A stretch of DNA of 64,000 nt, from assembly GCF_000801105.2 (NCBI RefSeq), contig NC_079515.1, positions 496,001-560,000 of the forward strand, written 5' to 3'. The DNA is from Raphanus sativus. Lineage: Eukaryota; Streptophyta; Magnoliopsida; Brassicales; Brassicaceae. Below the pieces are notes generated by a model. The model was not told the DNA's origin, ran no database searches, and saw only the letters and a program-made list of their open reading frames with translations. Shown piece after piece: positions 22,607 through 35,600 of this stretch (positions within the stretch are counted from its first letter, which is position 1; the number at the start of each line of letters is the position of its first letter). Both the position numbers and the translations under genes were made by a program.

Positions 22607-25178
22607 ATGTCGAGCTCACAGTTCCGGTACACGCAGACGCCGTCGAAGGTGGTGCACCTGCGGAATCTACCGTGGGAATGCGTGGAAGAAGAGCTCATCG
22701 ACCTGTGCAAACGATTCGGAAAGATCGTCAATACGAAGACCAATGTCGGCGCCAATCGCAACCAAGCCTTCGTTGAATTCGTAAACATCTTCTTCTTCTT
22801 CTTCTCTTCAATCAATCAGATTGTTTAAGTTTTGTGAATTGTGAAATCGATGGTTGAGCTGAGCTGTTCCTTTTAACAGGCTGAGTTGAATCAGGCGATA
22901 TCAATGGTGTCGTATTATGCTTCATCTTCGGAGCCGGCACAGATTCGTGGGAAAACTATTTATATACAGTACTCTAATCGGCATGAGATTGTGAACAATC
23001 AGAGTCCTGGTGAAGTCCCTGGAAACGTCCTCTTGGTTACCTTTGAAGGAGTCGAATCTCACCATCTCAGCATCGATGTCATCCATCTGGTAACTAACTG
23101 CTTCCTTTTGAGCTTCACTGATTTTTTTGTGGCTACTTCTCTGTAGGACTTGTTGGTTTATATTTGATACCAATTTTAGATTGAGGCTTATACATGGTTG
23201 AAGCATTGTGTTGTGCTTAGTAGATTTCAACTTTTGGTATTAAGCAAAACTTGTTTTAGTAATTTCTCACTTGGAACATATTATTCCAGTTACGGTATGT
23301 ATCAACCATTAATGAAAAAAATGCTTCAATCACAGATGTTGATGCCTCTTTATTAAAATCTTTCTGGAGAGACTTTGGAAAATTACTAGTATCGTGTTCG
23401 TCATTCTCATGGACAGGTGTCACTCTGTACTCACCTGGGCTTACTATTTCTCTTTTTTTCAGTCTCCCAGTCCGGGAATATCTGAGTTTCTTTGGTTTCC
23501 TTTTTTTTATTCCCCATTCGCTCCACTGTTTATGGTCATCACTCATATCCAAACTTTTTGTTTCAGGTGTTTTCTGCTTTTGGATTCGTGCACAAAATTG
23601 CCACTTTTGAGAAAGCTGCTGGTTTCCAGGTTAGATATCGAGTTTTGTTTCCAAGGTATTACCTTATTGGAAAAAATTAAATAATGTCCAACTTATTATC
23701 TGCCGTCGTAACCTGCCAGGCACTAGTTCAGTTTACTGATGTGGAAACTGCTTCAGCGGCAAGGAGTGCGCTAGATGGTAGAAGTATACCCAAGTATATG
23801 CTCTTATTCTTTATGCATGCTTTCCACCCTCCGCCATACGATATAAGCTCTGCTGATAATTTCTTCATTTTTTTGGCAAAATTCAGATATCTGCTTCCAG
23901 AACATGTTGCCTCTTGCAATTTGCGAATGTCTTATTCAGCTCATACTGATCTAAACATCAAGTTTCAGTCCCACCGTAGCAGGTAGGAGTTTTGAGCCAA
24001 GACAAATGTGCCTCTGAATTATATTGCCAGTGATGTTGGAAACGTTATGTTAAAATAGTTTATTCACGTGTTTGAATCTTTTACGTACTACTCAGGGATT
24101 ACACGAATCCATACCTTCCAGTGAATCATACCGCAATGGACGGGTCTATGCAGGTAAAATATTACTTCCAAGGCCCTTGCCACCTTTTTATCTAATCTTT
24201 CTCCACCACCTTTGACCTTTCTTACATTGACTGTGTTATGTTATATTACTGATTGTTGTCTTTGACATCACTGCATTCAGCCTTCTTTGGGTGCTGATGG
24301 GAAGAAGGTAGAAACTCAGAGCAATGTCCTGCTTGCTTTGATTGAGAACATGCAGTATGCTGTCACCGTGGATGTTCTTCACACGGTGAGGAACAAAAAT
24401 AGTATGCACCTATCTGCTTCTCCGCATACTTAAATCTGTCAAAGTTAATAATGTAATTTGCTTTCATAGGTCTTTTCCGCGTATGGAACTGTCCAGAAGA
24501 TTGCTATATTTGAGAAGAATGGTTCAACACAAGCCTTAATTCAATACTCGGGTACATGACCTTCATGATCTGCTTTGATATTTGATTGTGATCTGATCCA
24601 AACCCCTTTATGAACGTTTCCGGTATTTTATAAATTAGCTTATGGTTTGCTTCATGACACTCTGTAGATATAGCAACGGCGGCAATAGCGAAAGAAGCAC
24701 TGGAAGGACACTGCATATATGACGGTGGCTACTGTAAGCTTCGACTATCATACTCTCGTCATACTGATCTCAATGTAAAGGTACATAAGATTGGTTACTT
24801 TCTTGAGTTGTGCGAAAGAGATAAATAACTGATGCCTGCAAGAACCGTATGCCTTTTTTTCTCTTCAACAATTCAGTGAAAGCTGTATATCAACTCCTTT
24901 TTTTTTTGGTACTAATAATTCCCTTCTTGTATTTTCTTGGTGCTTGAATGAAGGCATTTAGCGACAAAAGCAGAGACTACACACTACCTGATCTGAGCCT
25001 ACTCGTGGGCCAAAAAGTTCCCGGAGTGGCTGAAGCTTCTGCGCCAACAACAGGGGGTTGGCAGAATGGGCAGGTGCAAACACAATACGCAGGTTATGGT
25101 GGAAGTCCATATATGTACCCATCAGCTGATCCCACAGGGGCTTCACCTTCTTCTGGTCATCCTCCTTACTATGGTTGA
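22607..25178 (+). CDS. PTB1: Polypyrimidine tract-binding protein 1-like splicing regulator
   Basis: RNA-binding protein that controls alternative splicing in the nucleus (and RNA fate in the cytosol). Ten exons: 22607-22780, 22880-23089, 23567-23629, 23720-23793, 23887-23982, 24096-24153, 24281-24385, 24470-24551, 24668-24780, 24954-25178; 1200 nt, 399 residues. The start is MSSSQFRYTQTPSKVVHLRN. Three RRMs are visible: about 16-95, 108-190 and 240-330, the first with VHLRNLP, the others with NVLLVTFEG and NVLLALIENM as RNP2-like strands and alanine-poor RNP1 equivalents typical of PTB. The tail is Gly/Tyr/Pro-rich (QYAGYGGSPYMYPS). Plant PTB1/PTB2 autoregulate through a poison exon; the long intron 23090-23566 is the most likely place for one. 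Gene order supports At3g01150. Confidence 0.96.
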
Positions 25179-25525
25179 TTGATTTATTGTTTTCTACATA
25201 AATTACGGATTTACTCTCTCAGTCCAAAGACCGAACTGGGAGTTTCTATGTCTTAGGTTGCACCAGTTTGTTATGTTTCATTTAAAAGTGTGTGTGATTG
25301 TTCTTGTTTTTTTCTCTGGTTTAATAGACAGACGTTTAAGTGTGGGAAAACAGTAATAAAATCAAAACGTGCTTCAGGCGCCAGTATTGCGTGTGCTATT
25401 TGCAAATGTTATGCGAGAACTAGAACCTCGTTGATTAGAAAATGAAGTATTTTACAACCAGCTGCTGCTACTGGTCCGACGATGAGCTGACCAACTTCAA
25501 GGTTCAAAGCAACTTTAATAGAAAA
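25179..25525. other. PTB1 3'UTR and flank
   Basis: 3'UTR of PTB1 followed by the insertion point of the 1.6-kb Helitron. Nothing else is seen. Confidence 0.6.
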
Positions 25526-27121
25526 CTAGACCATGACCCGGGCGGGTATTTATTTTATTTTTTAATTTTTGATTAACACTAAATGATGTATTTGTTAATA
25601 GTTATTTGTATACATTGAGTTCTTTTTCTGTTTTTAAAAAACAGTCAAATGTGTGAAAAATATGTTTTATTATATAAAGAAAGCTTAAAATGAACAATGA
25701 TAGATTATATATAAATCAATTTAGTTAATTTAAAATACGTTGAAATAAATGATTTTGAGTCATATATAAGTCAATTTAATCGGCTCATTGTTATTACATT
25801 TTTTGTTAGAGTCATAGTGTTTTAGATCAAATTAAGTTGGTCTAGTGACTCATGACTCCCCTCTCTTATTCTAACCGCCAATTTTGTTTTCTAACCGTTC
25901 GGTGTTTAGAAAAAAATTGCGAAGAATGAAAAAAAGAAATATCTCGACTTTCGGTGTTTTCCCATGGCGATGACGATTTAAAAACTCATTAATCGAGGGT
26001 CTAATGTTTTATCTTTGTGAATCTGATGTTTTTTCTTTACGAATCAAGGTATGGAGTAATTAAATCTCTTTTGAAATCATTGATTTATTTTTTATTCTGT
26101 TTCAAAGTATATTGTTTACATGTCTAGTTACACCTTGTTAATTAATAAATGTCCATAACATTTATAAAGCAAATCAATTGTTTCCTAAAAATAATGTAGT
26201 TAGCAAGAATATAGGCAATTGCCTCATTCTTAACTATTTACTTAATCTTATATTTAATATTGAGTACTCTGCAAGTTCAGTTAAACAGATTTTACTGGGA
26301 AGAAAACATAGATAATTTATTATTTAGCTAAATATAGATAGTTAGCGAAAATCATGTTACTATATTAAAGTTAATTAATATTTGATATTGATTATATATT
26401 TGATAGAGTAATAAAGATATTTTGTTTGTGTTCTAAAATGATTGATTTGGTTTGTTGTGAAAGCATAAGAAAAATCGATTTGATTTGTTTTTTTTTTTTT
26501 TGAGAAAGGTTAGCAACAGTCGATTTGTGTAGTTGGTTGGAAGCGTAAACATAGATAAATATATATGTAGATCGGTAATATTTTACATAGATTAATGATT
26601 TACACTGATTTTTATACAGGTACATCTTAATGTTATATATGAGAAAAAGTTGAAACCATACATATAACATTACGGTAAAAAATTATTCATACGATAATTT
26701 TTTAGACTTATTAGAGCTATTTTTAGACTTATTGAGACCTAGCTCTATGTGAGGTGAATAAACATTGGTTTAGATGAAAAGGGAAATTCAATTTTATCTT
26801 GAAATTATTTTAATAGAGAATGAAAGTTAAATTTTATTTTACGACAATAACTAATTTCGAAATTAATATCCTAGATTTTTTTTATGATAACAAATATATA
26901 ATTTGGAATTTATTTAATACAAAATAAATTAAATTTTATTTTAGAACAACACATTAACTAAACTGAAAAAAACAAGCATTAAAATAGAGACTATCTATAA
27001 AAAAACAGAATGATAAAGACACATTTAATAAACTGGTTAAAACAAATATTTTTATAGAAAGTTTAGTTAATATTCTCAGTGGCGACATTTTTAAAGTGTA
27101 CTTCTCTTTTAATAATATAGA
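25526..27121 (-). mobile_element. Non-autonomous Helitron, 1.6 kb
   Basis: On the minus strand it begins TCTATATTATTAAAAGAGAA (5' end at 27121), which is the common 5' terminus of Brassicaceae ATREP-type Helitrons, and ends with a GC hairpin ACCCGCCCGGGT (about 25532-25545) followed within six bases by CTAG (25526-25529). The flanks are A (5') and T (3'), so the insertion is in AT. The interior is AT-rich with no helicase or Rep frame; the 92-aa and 97-aa frames inside show no homology. Confidence 0.85.
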
Positions 27122-27324
27122 TGAGTTAAGCTTAATTGCAGAAACATTCAACATTTTTGATAAACAATAAACCGATTTGATCATCAACAGAGGAAAATGA
27201 AAAATTATCCAATTTGAATGTCGAATCAAAACTGAAACTGTTAACATTTCAAAACATCAGTGCAATGAATTCTGAATAAAAAGATAAACAAAATTGAGGT
27301 GAATGAAGGAAACAAAAGACATTA

Positions 27325-30008
27325 TTATTTTTTTGATAAAGCTTTGGCTTTGTTCTTCACTCGCTGAGCCAACTCGGCAGTCCCTTCTTTCTTCTTCTCC
27401 GAACCCTTCTGCTGCATCTTGAGCTTCATCGACTTGACAGTAGCAGACTCTGCAAAACTCCTTTTCTTAGAAGGTCCCACCGTGCCATCATCTGTAGTCT
27501 TTGTCTCCACATCTTTCACTTGCTCTTCTTGGCTTCTTGGATCTTGCTTTTGCTTCTGAGTTAATTGCTTAACATACGTCGCACTCCTGCCAAGAAGTAA
27601 ACAAACCCAGCATATTCATATGATGAGAACAACTTCACAATTCTCAAATACAAAAAAAAACTCAAACTATGCATCAACGTACCTTTTAAACTGTGGATTC
27701 GTTGGGTCTAGAGCATAGTTAGGATCCGTGAATGCAACTGAGAATCTTGAATCGTCAGGATCAGCCGAAGGTATCTTCTCTTCTGCCATCTCTTTACTTT
27801 TCTTTTTACCTTTTCCTTTAATGTTATATCCTTTTAGACCTTTACCATTCTCATCAGCTACTATCAACTCCAGCTCCGCCAAGCTTTTCTCGTCCGCTGC
27901 TAATTTCTCCTCTAAACCCTTCTTATTCTTATTCATCATCTTCTTCTTCTTCTTATGATCAACGTTATAGTCGTCGTCATCCTCAGAATCATCATCTGAA
28001 GAACCACCATCCTTCTTTTGCATCCTCCTAGCTTTCTTCTTCTCCCGCATCTTCCTCAGTTGTGCCTCCCAGACCGTTTCTGGCTTCTCTTCTTTCTTTT
28101 CACGAAATTTGTTACTCAGATCTTCTAACCCGGTATTGAATTCTACTACCATATCCTGGTCATTCTCCTCATCCTCGTCTTTATCAGAATCAACATCTCC
28201 GGATTCCATCAAAGATAGGTACTTTTCTTTCCTTTTTTCCTCATCATCATCACCATCATCATCACTATCATCAGATTCACTCTCATCAGAAGCTAAAAAC
28301 TCCTTCAGCTCAAGGTCTGCCAACTATGATTTGTGAAAATATATCAGAACACAAACGACTGATAGCTATATATATAGGAGATGCTTCTAATAAGCCTGCC
28401 TGATTTTGAAGAAAATTAAAAGAAATAAGCATACAGACCTGATCAGGGTTAAATCCCTGTTTTAAGGTCCTCACACGGTGTGGCTCATCTTCATCCCAGG
28501 AAACATCAACCCTACTCATCTGCAGTGCTTGGCTATGGAAATCTACACCTTGATAAGTAGCAGGAGCCTGTAATGTTTTTTTATAGAAGAAACTTTCAGA
28601 TTACCATGAAAACTGATAGGAATAAGGCTTGGAGATAAGAAGCAATAATAGAAACCAAAAAGAATAGAAAGTAGAGCAGGAATGCACCTCGGTGGCAGTA
28701 TCACGAGGTGGATGTTTGAATTGCATGGAGTCAGGAATAAATCTCAAGTCGAGCTTGTTAGAGGATCTCTCAAACTCGATACCATCACATTGTTTGTACA
28801 AGTGATCAGCAGTAGCACTGGAATCACATTCCGCAACAGCAAAATAGTACCTGAAACAGAACAATAAGTATGAGTTTTAGTAAAAGTCTCCATTCAAGCA
28901 CCATACAGCCTTCAGTAAATGATTGATACTTTACCTCAATCTACTTTTTTCGTAATCACGTAGTCTCTCATTGATGACGTCTTCATCTTCTTCTTCATCC
29001 TCCTCATCACTGTTATCTTCATTTTTCTTGTCTCCACCGATAGCGGGGCCATGGATTTCCTCTTCTTTCATTCGCTCAAGTCCAAACTCTGATGGATAGA
29101 CCGCAACAGACAAAAGGCGCCCATCGTTGGGGAGAAACGAATTTAAAACAACGTACAAGTCTTTGGCCTAAGTAACAAAAGAAAAAAAAGATAGCAGCCA
29201 TAAGAACACATACAACAAGCTTTGCCTAGTGAGCGAAAAAGCTAAAACATTTGAGTAAAAAGAGAAATAATACAAAAAAGATAGAGAAGAAAGCAATTAC
29301 AGAGACATATCTCCAGTCCATGTTGACAATAGCGAGTCTGTGAGTTTCTTTCTCGATACTCGCTACCTCCTCTCCCTACAAACCGTAAAAACCAAAACTT
29401 GAATGATAGTTCCAATAGCCAAAATGCATATATATATATTTATAAGAAATCAACACTGAAAGCTATGAACTTACAGCAACTTCTGGTTCGTCGTCATCAT
29501 ACATAGCATCATCGTCCTCGTCAGTATCATCCTCTGCTTCTTCAGATACATCCTCATTGTCTTCAGAGTCTGCGTTCTCATCAGATTCTTCATCCGAGGA
29601 AGCCAGTTTCAAAGGAATCTTACTATCTTCTTCAGATACTTGCTCCGATTTCCTCCGCCTGGCCTCAGCTTCCAGAGCCATCAACTCTTCTTCACCCTCG
29701 CTCTCATCAGATTCATCTTCCTCCTTGGTCTTTTGCTTCTTCTCATCTTCTACATCGATACGATAATACTCTTTGAGGGAATCCTTGGCACTTCCCCGTC
29801 TTCTACGCTTGCCACGCTTATCGACCGGAGCAGAAGCCTTGTCGGTGAGGACTCCTTTGAAACGAGAGTCAATTGTGACTTTGGATTCACGCCTCGGAAG
29901 GCTTCGGAATCTGGGGTCAGTGTGAGCCTTGGCAAACCTCGAATCCGTAATCATCTGTTTCCCCTCCTCTCCGCCATTGTCTCCCTTCTTTCGCTTGGAA
30001 CCACCCAT
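27325..30008 (-). CDS. ESF1-like pre-rRNA processing protein
   Basis: Nucleolar factor for 18S rRNA maturation (homologue of yeast Esf1, human ESF1; At3g01160). Seven exons: 29475-30008, 29301-29375, 28935-29167, 28688-28850, 28439-28567, 27683-28323, 27325-27586; 2037 nt, 678 residues. Starts MGGSKRKKGDNGG. The N-terminal part holds ITDSRFAKAHTDPRF and two more DSRF-type motifs; a very acidic Ser/Asp/Glu stretch follows (about 95-180); the central conserved region covers RLAIVNMDWRYVSAKDLYV through FRYYFAV-type sequence; more acidic/lysine-rich tracts; and the C-terminal NUC153 motif DSRFSVAFTDPNYALDPTNP. The tail is lysine-rich. It is divergent from the L34e-superfamily gene with about 300 bp between. 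A telo-box TTAGGGTTT lies at 30083-30091, usual for ribosome-biogenesis genes. Confidence 0.95.
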
Positions 30009-30437
30009 TTTTTCGATTGGAGGATTGAATCAAAAACACTTCTTCTTTTGTAGGGAGGGTTTCAGAGGAGGCTGCGCACTTTTTAGGGTTTTTACACAAC
30101 TCTCGAGCCCCTCTCTCTCTCTCTCTCTCTCTATATTCATTCCTAAGGGTTTTAAAATGAATTAGAGTAATGACGGCATAAATAACAATACGACGTCATT
30201 TTAATAAAGAGAAAAAAGAGTTATCTAAAACGCGTGTCACTTGCGCTCTCTCTCTCTCTCTCTCTCACATACGATTCCATTTCATTCCATTCATCAGAAG
30301 AAGAAGTTGAAATCATGACGACGACGATTGAGATTCCCGCTTGAGGACACAACCAACCTTCTCTTCTCTGGTTACACGCTCTCGATTCGATTCAGCTTCT
30401 CTTTTCTCGATCGGTTTCTCTGGTTTAATCAGGTATA
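30009..30437. promoter_or_regulatory. Bidirectional promoter, ESF1 / L34e-superfamily gene
   Basis: Short divergent intergenic region. Seen: telo-box (30083-30091), two CT tracts (about 30112-30131 and 30246-30265), a palindromic GACGTC bZIP-type site (about 30192-30197), and a 5' noncoding exon of the plus-strand gene ending at the donor CAG|GTATAT near 30432. One compact region probably drives both genes. Confidence 0.6.
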
Positions 30438-30447
30438 TACATATATC

Positions 30448-31232
30448 GGGAAAATTGTCTTTTAAATCCTGAACTTTCAAATTTGGTTCAAAAAAGGCCT
30501 GAACTATTGCTTGGACCATTTAAGGCACAAACTTATTTTGACAAACCGTTTAAAGCCTAGAATTAATTTGACTAAGCCATATTCAATACGTCGTTATCTC
30601 GGCTAACGACACGATTAAACGGGGTTAACTTCCGTTTACTGTTCCCGTTAAACCTAAGCTACGTCGTTTTGAAATTAGAAAAACTCCTAAATTTCTATCT
30701 TCTCAAAATTGCAATCCCTAATTTCCCAAAACAAAAACCCAATCACTTCCGAGTTTCTACCCCAAGAGCCCTTGCTTCACGACCAGCTGCTCTTGCTTCA
30801 CGAGCCTCTGCTCCACTTCTGTCACTCATTGATTCAGCATCTTTCTTCTTTCTTCGTCGATAAGGTAATTTATCCTTTGGGATCCCTTTGTCTCTCATCA
30901 TTCTCGCCGAAATTGAATCAAGAGTTTGTATTTTTGATTGGGTTTTTGATTTGGGAAACTAGAGATTGCGATTTTGAGAAGATAGAAATTTAGGGGTTTT
31001 TCTAATTTCAAAACGACGTAACTTAGGTTTAACGGGAACAGTAAACGGAAGTTAACTCCGTTTAATCGTGTCGTTAGCCGAGATAACGATGTATTGAATA
31101 TAGCTTAGTCAAATTAATTTGAGGCTTTAAACGTTTTGTCAAAATAAGTCTGTGCTTTAAATGGTTCAAGCAATAGTTCAGGCTTTTTTTGAACCAAATT
31201 TGAAAGTTCAGGATTTAAAAGACAATTTTCCC
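30448..31232. mobile_element. Mutator-like MITE with 270-bp inverted repeats
   Basis: A 785-bp element bounded by a perfect 9-bp duplication TACATATAT (30438-30446 and 31233-31241; one extra C at 30447). The arms, about 30448-30719 and 30962-31232, are inverted copies starting GGGAAAATTGTC, roughly 90% alike by eye. Nine-base duplication and long inverted repeats are the marks of Mutator-like elements. The centre (about 240 bp) is unique and noncoding. It sits a few bases inside the 5'UTR intron of the L34e-superfamily gene. Confidence 0.88.
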
Positions 31233-31478
31233 TACATATATCCTATCCTATTCTCTCGATCAGAGCTCTCTGTATTTCAATTCAATCAGATCAAGTTTGA
31301 AAAAACTTTATCTTCCCTTTCAGGACTAGGAACTTTGATCGGGTGGACGGGGATCGATTCTGATTTAAACTCCTTGATCCAATCCATTCCTCCTCGCGTT
31401 CGATTATATCTTTTTGTTTGTTTGTAGTGAGACGAAAGATTAAAAGCTATTAGATTGGGCTCTGTGTTCCATCCATCG

Positions 31479-32105
31479 ATGGTATATTTGCATAGCTCAA
31501 TCTCGGTCTGCAATCCCGTCGACCAAGCTATGCCCACCCGCAAACCTCACCCAACATCCCCCAGCTTCCCCGTTTGCGAAGGCTCTCACTCCGCTGCCAT
31601 TGCCATCGACGTCTTCATCCTTATCGCCGTCATCACATCCTGCGCCTTCCTCTTCTTCCCTTACCTCAAACTCATCACCCTCGCATCCATCCACCTCTTC
31701 TCGGACATCTCTCTTCTGGTCAAAGCAGAGATCCTGCAGAACCCTATAGTGTACGGATCCTTGGCTCTGAGCGTCTTCTGCGCCGCCATCTCCGCTTGGC
31801 TCGTCATACTCTTATGCACGATGCACCGATGCGGGAAGCCCAATTGCAAAGGGCTTAGGAAAGCCGTTGAGTTTGATATTCAGATTGAGACTGAGGATTG
31901 CATCAAGACCAGCTCCGGCTATGGCAAAAAGGGCGGGAGGCTTGAGTTGCCTCGTGTCCATCACCGCGAGTTGGAGGCTGAGCTTAAGAAGATGGCGCCT
32001 CCTAATGGCCGCGCCGTGTTGGTTTTCAGAGCCAGGTGTGGTTGTTCTGTTAGGAGATTAGTGGTTTCCGGCCCAAAGAAACAGCAGCGTAAGATCAAGA
32101 AGTGA
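31479..32105 (+). CDS. Membrane protein of the 'L34e superfamily', uncharacterised
   Basis: Homologue of Arabidopsis At3g01170, annotated by database as ribosomal protein L34e superfamily although it is not a typical ribosomal protein. One coding exon, 208 residues, starting MVYLHSSISVCNPVDQA at the ATG 31479-31481; the eight codons above in the same frame start with TTG and are leader. Two hydrophobic segments are seen at about residues 45-70 and 92-115 (YGSLALSVFCAAISAWLVIL), then a cysteine pair in MHRCGKPNCKGLRKA and a basic C-terminus ending KKQQRKIKK. Function unknown; an endomembrane protein is likely. The 5'UTR is split by an intron that contains a 785-bp Mutator-like MITE. Confidence 0.85.
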   Translation: MVYLHSSISVCNPVDQAMPTRKPHPTSPSFPVCEGSHSAAIAIDVFILIAVITSCAFLFFPYLKLITLASIHLFSDISLLVKAEILQNPIVYGSLALSVFCAAISAWLVILLCTMHRCGKPNCKGLRKAVEFDIQIETEDCIKTSSGYGKKGGRLELPRVHHRELEAELKKMAPPNGRAVLVFRARCGCSVRRLVVSGPKKQQRKIKK

Positions 32106-32613
32106 AATTAGATTGGGGGATCCGATCCTTGTTATACTTTTCTTCTGTTTCTCACAAAACACACTCTCTTTTTTTTTTTTACAAAGAACTTATATAAATG
32201 TGTTAATCTATATATGTTATAAAAATAAGTTACAATGAGAGGATAAAGCATTGTAAGGATAATGTGGGAAACTGGTTATAGTGAAAGATCATTTTGCTTT
32301 TAATCTCTGCTCTGCGCTAAATTTCTCCTTGCCCTATATGTGAATAGTCAGTCATTGATGTTGTTTTATTGCAATTGTAAACTATTGTTCTACTTTGCCA
32401 AGTCTTATCACTTTAGACTCACCTTAGAGAGAGCGTGAGAGACTACAATAGCTTGAGCTTTTATCACAAGGCTTGAGCTTACAAAGCATGATAATTTGCA
32501 AAGTTCCAATGTATTTATTTTCACTAAATCTACAAAACTACGCTTCTTAACAATTCCAAAAGACAGACAGATTCCTTTACAAACAGTCAAAGAAAAGCAA
32601 CTTTTTATTAACC
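32106..32613. other. Convergent 3' flanks of L34e-type gene and SS2
   Basis: Two genes converge here; the stretch holds both 3'UTRs. No further feature is seen. Confidence 0.6.
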
Positions 32614-35600
32614 TCACCACTGATACTTAGCAGCGACAAGAACTTCTTCATACTTCTCTGCAGCATTATCCCAACTCAAATCTTGTGTCATTCCTCTTCT
32701 CTGGAGCCCTTCCCAGCTCTCCTTGTACTCTCTATACGTCAACAAACAGTTTCCTAAAGCATGAATCAGCTTACCTGCTTCCGCGCTATCAAACGTCCAT
32801 CCAAGACCCGTTTCACTGTACGGGTCAAACTGTTGAACCGTATCCCTCAACCCTCCCACTGCATGGACCACCGGAATGGTTCCATAGTTCATTGCATAAA
32901 GCTGGTTTAGACCGCACGGTTCGAATCTCGAAGGCATCAGCAGAATGTCTGCACCAGCTGTTATCCTGTGAGCTGTTTTAACCGAGAAACCAACCCATCC
33001 CCTTGCTTTATCCCTGTATTGGTGCTCCATTTGTCTGAGGACTTCTTCAAGATCCGGTCTCCCTGTGCCTAACATAACCAGCTGAACATCCTGGCTCATC
33101 ATCCATGGAACCGCCTCAGCTATCAAATCAACACCTTTCTGGTGATCCAATCTTCCAATAAAACCGATCAGCGGAACGTCAGGTCTAACAGGTAAACCGA
33201 GCTCTTTCTGCAATGCAGCTTTGCATTGGGGTTTACCAACGTTAAGAGTCTCCAAGGAATAGTTCGTATAGTCATCAGAGTGCAAGTGAGTATCAAATTT
33301 CGGGTTCCATTCTTTTGTGTCGATACCGTTCACAATCCCTCTAAATTTCCAGTCGTTTTCATTTATGATGTGATGGAGACCCCAACCTCCTTCTAAGGTC
33401 TTAACCTCCCAGGAGTATCCATGGCTAACAGTGAGAACTCTATCCGCAGCTTTAAGACCAGCAGCAAAAATGTTGAAGTGCTCACCTCCCACAGGATCGT
33501 ACAGCTTGAAGCTATCCAAGTAATGGCCCGGTAAATCCACGTGTGAGAAATCATCTACCGGGCCGCGACCCTAAAATTTACAACCAGAGTAGGATTATGC
33601 ATACAAGAATGAATCAAATAAATTTTAGTTTGAGACATACTAACCTGGTGAGCAATGTTATGGATTACAAGAACAGAGCGTGTGTATTTCATTAGACCGT
33701 GATCTCGGTAATAGGCTTTCAGGTAGACAGGTAGCAAAGCAGTGTGCCAATCATTTGCTATAAAAGCCAAATTTCCATCTCCATAACAAACACCTCCACA
33801 AGGAACATACCAAGGAACCTGCAAACATTCCCAAGAATCCGAACTTGGTTGGTCCAAGAAGGAAACAAACTATCCATTTACGCTCATGGTACTGGAGTAA
33901 AGGTTTACCTCAACAGCGGCCTTGCAAAACAAAACCATCCGCTTTAAGATATCCTGGATTCACAAAAAAAACAAACTTAGTTCATGTACATGTAGGCTGA
34001 TTATTGATTTTCTTCAGTAAAGAAGAGGGAGAATAATATAATCTTACGAGTCGATTTCCACCGTAAATGTTACTACTCAGATGCCGAAACACAGGGCTAT
34101 CAATGAAAACGAAATCCACACCATCAATATATGCATGGTAGTACATTACTTCCATATCCTGCAGTCCATGTGAAACTTTCTTTACCTCAAATCTTTTCGT
34201 TAACGAATTATATATGAACAAGAAAGAAAATGATAATGCTGATACATTAACAGATGTTATACCTGCCCGGCCACCTTATATCTCTTCCGTACGCCGACAT
34301 CCTTGGCTTCCTCATACTCTGCATATCGAGGAACCACAACCTAACACACAAAAAAAAAAAAATATCCATAACCAATCAGAGAGTTTATATGACACGAAAT
34401 AAACACGTTCTATGATAAATATTACCATAACCCTATGTCCACGCCGAGCTAAAGCCTTTGGCAAAGCCCCTGCTACATCTCCAAGGCCACCTATATCATT
34501 TCACATAGTTTTCAAGAGAAGGGTACTTATGGACAAGCAATGCAAAACCGTACAATAGATCAAAGACCACAGTAATTACCTGTTTTGGAAAATGGAGCAC
34601 ATTCTGCTGCCACCAATATCACGTTCATGACATTTGCTCCAGCAAGTGGAGGTGGCTGCTCTACGTCCTTCGAAGGTTCATTAGTATCACTAAAGGGTTC
34701 TTCATGTATTTTTTCCTCTTTTGTTTCCATGTACTCTTGTGTCTTTATACTTGATGTTTCAGGTGTTTTAGTCAGGTAAGACGGTAGTGGGTCTGACCAA
34801 AATGCACCAGCAGGAGATTTGCTCGGATTTCCAGAGGAAGTTTCAGGATCAGTAGTTTTCTTCGAAGAGGTTACAGTAGAAGATGGTTTATAAGGAGGAT
34901 CTACACTGGAAGCTACAACGCTAGACCAAGGTTTCCCAGTATTGGCTACACCGGATGGTTTCTCTTTCTCAGGAGAGGTTACCGGGGAAGAGTATTTTGC
35001 AGACGCTGAGTTTTGTTTGCTGCTCGGCTTAGCTTCTGGTTCTTTGTTCAGGGATGACTTGCCATAGCTGGTTGAGCTAACACTACCGTTGCCGTCTCCA
35101 TCCATCTTATCTTTCTTAGTTGCATCAGTAGTATTTGCATCTTTAGCAGAAGGCGTTCCATCGTCCAAGTTAGGAGTGCTCTGTTTTATAGATGAGACCA
35201 GCTTCCTCCTTTCAGCAATCTGAAGAGGAACAAGATAGATTAAGTGAAATAATCTTAAACATATATGTCAAACAACAATTCAATACTGCGAACCCTAAAA
35301 CTACTCAAGAGCAGCCTCCAAAGCAGAGTTAAGAATCATGTTCTCACAAACTGCTCATAAAAGATGGAATTTTTCTATCTTTACAGAGCAATTTCATTGG
35401 CCTAATTCTCACAATGAATACGAGAAAAAGGATTAGACTTTCAAAATGAAACTCCAGATCAAAGTCAGCGTTAATCTCAGTCAGGGATGGATGGATCTAC
35501 GAACCTGGTGAAGAAGGTTTCTTTGCATATCAAGAACCTTCTTGCTCTTCTCGATGGTAGCTTGAAGCGCATCCTCCTGCTCATCTCCTCCACTCGGAGT

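Noticed and set aside
30313..31427. Two open frames with the same peptide start (MVQAIVQAFFEPNL) on opposite strands
   Set aside because: Both are translations of the inverted-repeat arms of the Mutator-like MITE, not genes. The repetition comes from the arms.
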